Assembly (NCBI RefSeq): GCF_025989125.1
Contig: NZ_JAPDNR010000001.1
Coordinates: 6,374,087 to 6,438,086 of the forward strand
Origin: Chitinophaga nivalis
Lineage (GTDB): Bacteria; Bacteroidota; Bacteroidia; Chitinophagales; Chitinophagaceae
DNA length: 64,000 bases
Direction: 5' to 3'
Notes under the pieces: model-generated
What the model was told of the DNA's origin: nothing
The model's input: the letters and a program-made list of their open reading frames with translations, nothing else
The model's database searches: none
Shown: piece after piece, positions 20,401-29,400 of the stretch
Layout: every line of letters begins with the position of its first letter
Position numbering within the stretch: the first letter of the stretch is position 1
Program-made: the position numbers and the translations under genes

Positions 20401-23400
20401 GCAGCTGCATACCGCCTTCTTTCCACAACGGCCAGTTGATGGCAATCGTATGCCCTTTGCGCGCACCACGCTCCACCAGCCTGTTACGATAGCCGGCATA
20501 GCTATCCATAAAACTATTGGCCATGGCATAATCCGCCTGCCCGCTGTTTCCCAGTACGGCGGCAGCAGAAGAGAATAACAGGAAAAAGTCCAGTGCGAGG
20601 TCGCTGCTGGCAATATCCAGGTGTACCAGCCCATTTACTTTTGCGGCAAATACGGCTGTTAACTCTGCTACTGTTTTCTGTACAATCAGGCTATCGCGCA
20701 ACACACCAGCCGCATGTAAGATGCCATTGATAGCACCATAACGGTCAATAATATCCGAAAACAGTTTTACTACGGCCGATTTACTGCTGATATCTGCCTG
20801 TATATAATGCACGGCTCCTGATGAGAGCAGCGATTGTAATTCCTTTTCTTCGGCTGGCAACGGCGAACGGCCTGTCAGTACCACTGTTGCGCCGGGTGTA
20901 GTGGTAATAATTTCACGGGCAAATACAATACCCAGTCCCCCTGTTCCACCGGTAATCAGGTACACACCTCCCTTCTTCCAGGGAACGCTGACCACCTCCG
21001 GTGCAGCAACAGCCATCCAATTCAATACCGTTACTTCCTCCCCGGACAAACGAATATGTTGTTCGCCCAAAGCCGATACAGCAGCCAGCTTTTCTTCCTG
21101 TCCCGGCTGCATTTCGATTAGCTGCACCCGGATACCAGGATACTCCTGCGATAATGTTTTCAATAATCCTGACAAGCCACTGAATGCGCTATTGGCAGTA
21201 TGCTCACACACTAACAGTTGCAGCAGGGTATTTTCCTTGTTCATTGCAGTGAGCAACGTTTGCAGCTGTTGCAATAAGGTAACTGCCAGCGTTGTAAACC
21301 TGCCGGCCCTGTCTCCTCCGGACAGCTGAAAATAATAGCAGCTGGTATCCGGTAAGGCGGCTGTAATTTTTTTATAATCCGCTTCCTGCTCACAACAAAC
21401 CAATGCTATACGGGAAGCGGGTACAGATACGGTATGCACCGGTTTCACCCATGCAGGTGTCAATAACAGTTGTCCTGTTGCTGCTGCTTTCACCGGCGTT
21501 TTCGCCTCCAGCGTCCGGGAGCAGTAGCCATTCATTTCCACCAGTACAACACCCTGTTCATCATACACGTGAATGTCCAGTCGTTGTACGGGGTCGGCCG
21601 GGGTGCTGCCCTCACTGTAACGTACATACGCCCACACGGTTGCCGTCACCGGCTGATGCACTCTCACTTCTTCCAGGAGAAAAGGTACCCGGGCAGTTGG
21701 CGTCATCGTTGTATCCGACAGCAGGCCTATGGCTGCCTGTAAGGCACCATCCAGTAAACCGGGGTGCAACAGACAGGCTTCATTATGTGGCGCATCTGTC
21801 CAGGTTAGCTTTGCCAGTACCGCATGTGTATGGCCATAAATCTCTTTAATCGTTTGGTGAGAAGGACCATAGTCCAGTCCGGCTTCGCGGAACAAGGCAT
21901 AACAATGGGCAGCGGATAGCGGCGAAGATGCCAGCGATGCCCTGAGTGCAGGCAGATCTATGGTTGTCTGCTCCCACACATTCCCGGTTGACAGGATACC
22001 CTGACTGTAAACAGGTGCATCCGGTAGCGCTTCACTATATATTTCATAACGGATCACTTGCTCCGCCGTTTCGTGTAAACGTATGTGTACCGTTGCCGGT
22101 GTATCGGAGACGATTACAGGCCGGGCCCATACCACTTCTTTCAACAGTACACCCTTTGCTGCCGTCTCGCCGCCAACCGACTGCAAGGCTGCTTCTCTCG
22201 CCAGTTCCAACGTAGCAACGCCTGGTAATATCCGCAACCCGTTTACAACGTGATCACGCAGGAAGGGCTCTTCCCCTGTAAATACCGATGTAAAACGTTG
22301 CGACGACAACAAAGATGTATTCCGATGCAACAACGGATGTAACTGTGCCACTTCTCCTGTTCGGGCGCCATGCAAGGTAGCCGGCTTAATAGGGCCAGGC
22401 AGCCAGTAACGCTCTTTCGAAAAAGGATACACCGGTAAACTGATACGACGGGGCTTGCCGGTAGTATAAAGCCGGTTCCAGTCAAACGTTCCTCCGTTGA
22501 CCCATCCCGTTAACAAAGGCAGGTAATTTTTCGCTGTCAGGTACTGGTTCATGGCTTCTTCGCCGATCTCCTGTACAACCGGCTGACGGCCCCGTTTTAC
22601 TTTCCCCTGCAATACGCCGGTAGCCGCAGCAGGATCGCGCAAATAGGCTTCCAGCTGCTGTTGCAGGCTATACGCACTATCGGCTACAATAGCCAGACGT
22701 TCCTCCATCATATCGCGGCCCACCTGCAGGGTATAGGCTACATCTGCCAGCTGCCCACGGAAGGCAGCCGTTGACACCACTTCCAGCAACTGTGCTGCCC
22801 GTGCCTTTAAAGCCTGTTCATTTTTTGCGGATAATACAAAAATGGCCGGATGGGTGGCATCCACCGGTATAGCTGCAGGTACTTCTGCTATGTATTCTTC
22901 CAGTATCACATGCGCGTTGGCGCCGCCAAAACCAAAGGAACTGACGCCGGCACGCCGCGGAATTTCTGCGCCATAGGAATCTTTCAGCCTTTTCCAGGGC
23001 TGTTTCTCCTGCACGATATAAAAAGGATTCCCCTGCAACTGGATATACGGATTGATGGTATCACAGTGCAGTGTTTTCACCAACGTTTGATGCTGCAGCT
23101 GCAACACTACTTTCAATACCCCCGCGATACCCGCTGCCAGTTCTGTATGACCAATATTTGTTTTAACCGCGCCGATACCACAATGCGGCACACCGGAATA
23201 GGTGATGTCTGCTGCCTGATACAGGTCCTTAAAAGCGGCTTTTAATGCATTAATTTCGATAGGATCACCCAGTTCCGTACCGGTACCATGTGCTTCCATA
23301 TAACTAACCGTATCCGGCGAAATGCCCGCTTTCTGATAGGCAGTCTTTAACAACTCCGTTTGTGCCTTAGGGTTAGGTGCTGTCAGGGAGTTGGCTTTAC

Positions 23401-26400
23401 CACCATGATTTTCCGCCGTACCTCTTACAATGGCGTAAATATGATCCTGATCTCTTTTGGCCGCACTTAATTTTTTCAGGAAGATCATGCCTACGCCTTC
23501 ACTTCTGACATAGCCATTTGCCTTATCGGAAAAAGTTTTACATCTGCCATCTTCACACAACATGCCTGCTTTATTGAAACTGATGTGTGCTTCCGGCGTA
23601 AGTATCGTATTGATGCCTCCTACCACCGCCATTTCACAGGAGCCGGCATTAATAGCTTCCATGGCTCTGTGTATGGCAATAAGGGAGCTGGAACAAGCTG
23701 TTTCCACCGGTTCACTGGGACCATGAAAATTCAGGAAATAACTCATCCTGTTAGGTCCTACCGACGGCGCCATACCAGTGGAGGAATAGCCTTCAATAGC
23801 CACTCCTTCCTGCGCAATGAGTGTGTTGTAACCACTGCAGGCAGTGGCTACAAAAATGCCCGTTTTCGAACCTGATAAACTTTGCGCAGCATAACCGGCA
23901 TCTTCTATTGCCTTCCAGACATGCGTCATCAGCAAACGTTGCTGCGGGTCCATAAACGCCGCTTCCCGGGGAGAGATCCCAAAAAACAAGGGATCAAATG
24001 CAGCTATATCCGAGATAAAACCACCCCATTTGATATTCGTACGGTTCGCCGTTTCTTCCGGATTACCATAAAAGTCTTTCCAGCTCCAGCGGTCTTCGGG
24101 TATTTCCCCAATACAATCCTTTCCTGCTTCGAGGTGCTGCCATAAAGCAGCCAGATCTTCCGCCATGGGAAACTGGCCACTGATCCCGATAATCGCCAAT
24201 GACCCGTCTTCCTTTTCTACCGGTAAATCTGCCGGGGATTTCCCTGCTACCAGCCGGTGTCGTTTTTTTCGTACAGGCGTCACTGCGATATCCTCCGCTA
24301 GCGGTGTGGCAGCTATTGTTTCATTATCCTGACCGGAAAATTTCTTCGCCAGTTCTTCCGGATAAGCCGCTACCAGGTGTACCGCCAATTCTCCCAGGGT
24401 CACATATTCAAAGAATACAGCCGGTGTGAGCTGCAAATCAAAAATATGATTCAGGTTATTTGCCAGCTGTGTAAAGCTGATAGAATCAAATCCATATTCA
24501 CTCAGTTCTGCCTCTTCATCTATATGATCGATATTTACTTTTAAAAGTGTAGCTACCGTTTGTTTTAATATTGTTTTGATCTCTTCCAGCCATTTATCAT
24601 CTGCTACCTTTTCCCGGCGTTCTTTTTTCACCGGTGTACGGTTGTTTAAACCCACCACCACTTTCTCTTTTATCTTGCTGACATTGCCTTCGATAATGAT
24701 CCCTTGTTGCAGTTGTAATGCCAGCATACCATATAATGCCTGCATGGCAGTAGTCGTCTGCAAAGGTATCACGCCTGTCCGCTCCCGTTCCAGTTTCACC
24801 AGGCTTTCCGGTATCTGCATACCCCCATCCTGCCACAAGGGCCAGTTAACAGATAAGGTATGTCCTTTACGGCGGCCCGCCTGCACCAGGTTATTCCTGT
24901 ACGCCGCATAACCATCCATAAAGTTATTGGCCATGGCATAGTCGGCCTGCCCTACATTCCCCAACACCGCACTCAACGAAGAAAACAACAGGAAAACTTC
25001 CAGGTCCATCTCTTTAGTAGCTTCATCCAATAGTACAAGGCCACTCACTTTAGGCGCCAGTACCTCAGACAGTTCCGTTGTTGTTTTCCGGAGTATCACG
25101 CTGTCTCTCAGCACACCTGCTGCATGCAATATCCCATGCAGGTTACCATAACGGGCACGGATATCTGCCATTAACCCGTTAACCATTGCTGCCTGACTGA
25201 TATCTGCTGCTATATAGTGCGCTGTTCCCAGTAACTGTAAATCTGTCAATACCTGCGTACCTTGTTCATTCAAGGCCGAGCGCCCACTCAGTATCACCAC
25301 TGCGCCCGGTGCGGCACGCAATATTTCCCGGGCAAACACAACACCCAGTCCACCCATGCCACCGGTGATAAGATATACGCCATCGCTGCGCCAGGGAACG
25401 GCAACCGCTTCCGGCAATGTCGTCTCCTGCCAGTGCAGGGCCGTTACCTGGTGTTGCTGTATCCGGATATATTGTTCAGATAATTGCGACAAAGCGGGCA
25501 ACTGTTCTTCACTGCCAGGATGCAGGTTTATCAATTGTACTTTTATACCGGGATATTCCAGTGCGATTGTTTTCAACAATCCTAGCAAGCCATTCCGGTA
25601 AGCAGCAGGCGCCGTTTCACATAATAAAAGCTGCAACAGCAGTCCTTCTTTTGCAATGGTCGGCAACAGCTCCTGTATATGCCGGAATAAAGTAACAGCC
25701 AGGCGGGTAAAACCATTGGCGGGATCCCCCTCCTCCAATGGGAAGAAACTGCAGGCAACGCCTGGTAAAGCCGCCACTATTTTTTTATAATCCGTTTCCT
25801 GTTCGCAACACACCAGTGCAATTCGCGCCGCGAAGGTATGCCCGGTAGTAATATCCGGTGTTACCCAGGCCGGCGTCAGCAACAGTGGTGCCGTTACATT
25901 CGCAGGTGATGTACCAAAAACACGCGATGAATATCCCTTCATCTCCACACAGATGTTACCGGCATCATCGCAAAGGGTAACATCCAGCCGTTGTACATTA
26001 CTGGCCGCTGTACTGCCAGGGCTGTAACGAATAGCCGCCCATGCTGCTGCCCCGGCAGAACGATACACTTTTACTTCTTCCAAAGCAAACGGCAACATCG
26101 GCTGAATCGGCATATCTTCTTCCGTATCCAGCAACAGGCCGATAGTAGCCTGCAATGCGCCATCCATCAGACCGGGATGCAGCTGATAAGCCTCGTGCCC
26201 GTCATCTCCCTGCACGGCTAAACGTGCCAGTACCCGTTCCCGGTTACTGTAAATTTCTTTTATGGTCTGGTGAGCCGGTCCATAACTGAGTCCCGCCTTA
26301 TCAAACAGTTTGTAACACCGGGTTACCGCCAAAGGAGCCAGGCCTGCTCTCCAACCAGCCAGATCTACCTTTCCGGCCCCCCACTCATTCCCCGCACTTA

Positions 26401-29400
26401 CGGTACCCTGGCTATGTATCACTACTTCTCCCGTACTATCTTCACTGTATATTTCATAATCGATTTCTCCGTTTTCTGTATCAAACAAACTCACATGCAC
26501 TGTCACGTTTGTACCTGTTGCAATCACAGGACGGGTCCATACCACATTTTTCAGCAGCACACCGGTTTGTTCTCCGGTAGATTGTACAATCGCTTCTCTT
26601 ACCATTTCCAGGTAGGCAACTCCCGGTAACATCCGTTGTTTGCTGACTACGTGATCCCGCAGAAAAAATTCTTCTCCCGAAAAGCCGGAGCTGAATTTTT
26701 GTACTGTCAGGGTGGAAGTATTCCGATGCAGCAAGGGATGCAACACGGCCACAGCTGCCGGTTGTGCAGGCACTAACTGGTCTGGCAGCCAATAACGTTC
26801 TGCAGCAAAAGGATAGGTCGGCAAACTGATACGCCGTGGCAGCGCGGTAGTATACAACTGATGCCAGTCGATCACGGCACCTTCTATCCACTTTGTCAGC
26901 AGCGCCGGATAGTTTTTTTGTTCCAGCCAGGTACTGATCGTTGCATCCGGCTCCTGATGCGTTATATTTTTACGTCCCTTTATCCTGCCTTGAAAAATAT
27001 GGGTGGTATTACCGGCAGATGGCTCCAGAAATGCCAGCAGCTGTTCCTGCAAACTTTCAGCAGTAGCTGCTATAATAGCCAGTCGTTCTTCCATTGCCTC
27101 ACGGCCGGTCTGCAAGGTAAATGCCACATCGGCCAACCTGTTTGCCAACGCGGGTTCCGACAAGGCATGATATAACTGCCGGGCATATACCTGTAACCTT
27201 TCGCTGTTTTTAGCCGATAGCAGGAATATGGCCGGATGTGTTTCATCTACCGGTATAGCAGCAACAGGAGCAGGTGTATATTCTTCCAGTATAACATGTG
27301 CATTGGCGCCTCCTGCGCCGAATGAAGAAATACCTGCTGTGCGCGGATATTCCTGAAATATGCCATTTTCTGTAACAACAGGCCTGCGCCAGGGAGCAGG
27401 TTGCTGCGCTACTACAAACGGTGTATCGGCAAAATTAATATTGGGGTTCAGGGTGGTGGCATGTAAGCTGGCAACAATGGATTGCGCCTTCATCTGGAGC
27501 AGAATTTTTGTTACCCCGGCAATTCCCGCCGCTGCTTCCAGATGCCCGATGTTAGACTTCGCAGAACCCAGTAAACAATATTGCTGCTGGTCGGTATCTT
27601 TCCGGAATGCCTGCACCAGTCCCGCTACCTCTATCGGATCTCCCAGATCTGTACCGGTACCATGCGCTTCAATGTAACTGATGTTGCGGGCAGATATGCC
27701 GGCCTGCTGCAACGCGGTGCTGATCAGCTGTCCCTGTGAAACAGGATTCGGCACCGTATAACCATTGGTTTTACCACCATGATTAATCGCAGATCCTTTA
27801 ATAACCCCATAGATATGATCTCCATCTGCTTCCGCAGCAGATAAACGTTTCAGCAAAATCGTTCCAACACCTTCACCAGGAACAAAGCCATTCCCATTTT
27901 CTCCGAAGCTTTTACATTTCCCATCTACCGACAACATCTGCATAGAACACAGGGCAATGTAACAGGCCGGATGCAGGTACAGGTTTACACCGCCTGCAAT
28001 CGCCACGTCACACTGATTGGTTTGTATATGCAGACAAGCTTCATGAATGGCTGTCAGGGAAGAAGAACACATGGTATCCACAGGCATGCTGGGCCCTTTG
28101 AAACCAAACAGGTAAGAAACCCGGTTGGCCACTGAGGCAAACGCAGTATGTGGAAATACCTCCGGCTGTGTTTTCCACAGCTCCGGGCCATATAAATCGT
28201 AGCCGGTTTTCGTGATACCAGCAAAAACACCCACTGCGCCCTGATGTTTTTCCGTCAGCGCATCGCGGGTATATCCGGCATCTTCCAGCACTTCCCAGCA
28301 GGATTGAATAAACAAACGTTCCTGGGGATCGATGTTCAATGCTTCTTTGGGAGCGATATTAAAAAACAAAGGATCGAAATCGGCATATCCTTCCAGGAAA
28401 CCACCCCACTTGCTATAACTTTGGTTATGCGCTGCTGCCGCCTGTTTATCCGGATTAAAAAAACCTTCCAATGCCCAGCGATCTTCCGGCAGGGTTGTAA
28501 TACAATCTTTACCTGCCTGCAGATTCTCCCAGAAATCCGTCACCCGTGGCGCACCAGGGTAACGACCTGTCAGTCCGATAATCGCAATGGGCTCGTATAT
28601 GTTATCAAACTTTTTCGACACGGTGGCGATCTCCTCTCCAAAAGATGTCAGCACAGGAAAATCCTCTGCTGTTATTGCGCTTGTATCCGTTGTTTTTCCA
28701 TTAACAGGCACACCTTCATAACCGGTCCATTTGATACATTTATCCGTATAGGCTGTTGCGAGATAATCCGCTAACAGCTGCAGGGTATGATATTCAAAAA
28801 AAAGTGTTTTGGAGATTTCACCCAGTACGGTTTCCAGTTTTTTATTCAACTGGTTAATCATCAACGAATCAATTCCGTATTTTTCCAATGGTGTGCCGTG
28901 ATGAATTTCTTCCGGTGATAACCGGGTAACATCCGCAAAAAGAACAGTCAGGTGTTGTCTTGTTTTTTCTTTCAGCAATGTCAGGTCCAAACCATCATTC
29001 ACTGCAACGTTCTCTGATAAAGGGGCTTTCATTAGCACAGGAATAAATTGTTTACGAATAGTGGGGATATCGCCCGGCAGTACCATTACCTGCGATGCCT
29101 CCTGTGTGTATGCGATATAAAAAGCATCCATCCCAACGGAGGTTTCCAATGGTATGATGCCGGTCAGTTCTTTTACATGCGCGATTAAACTGTCATCTAT
29201 CTGCATACCTCCGTCTTTCCAGAGCGGCCAGTTGACAGATAATGTTTTGCCGGTACGGATACCTTTTTTCACTAGGCTGTTGCGATAACCGGCATAGCTG
29301 TCCATAAAGGCATTTGCGGCGGCATAATCCGCCTGTCCTATATTACCTGCTACTGCGGAGACAGAAGAAAACAAGGCAAAAAAGTCCAGGTGCATATGGC

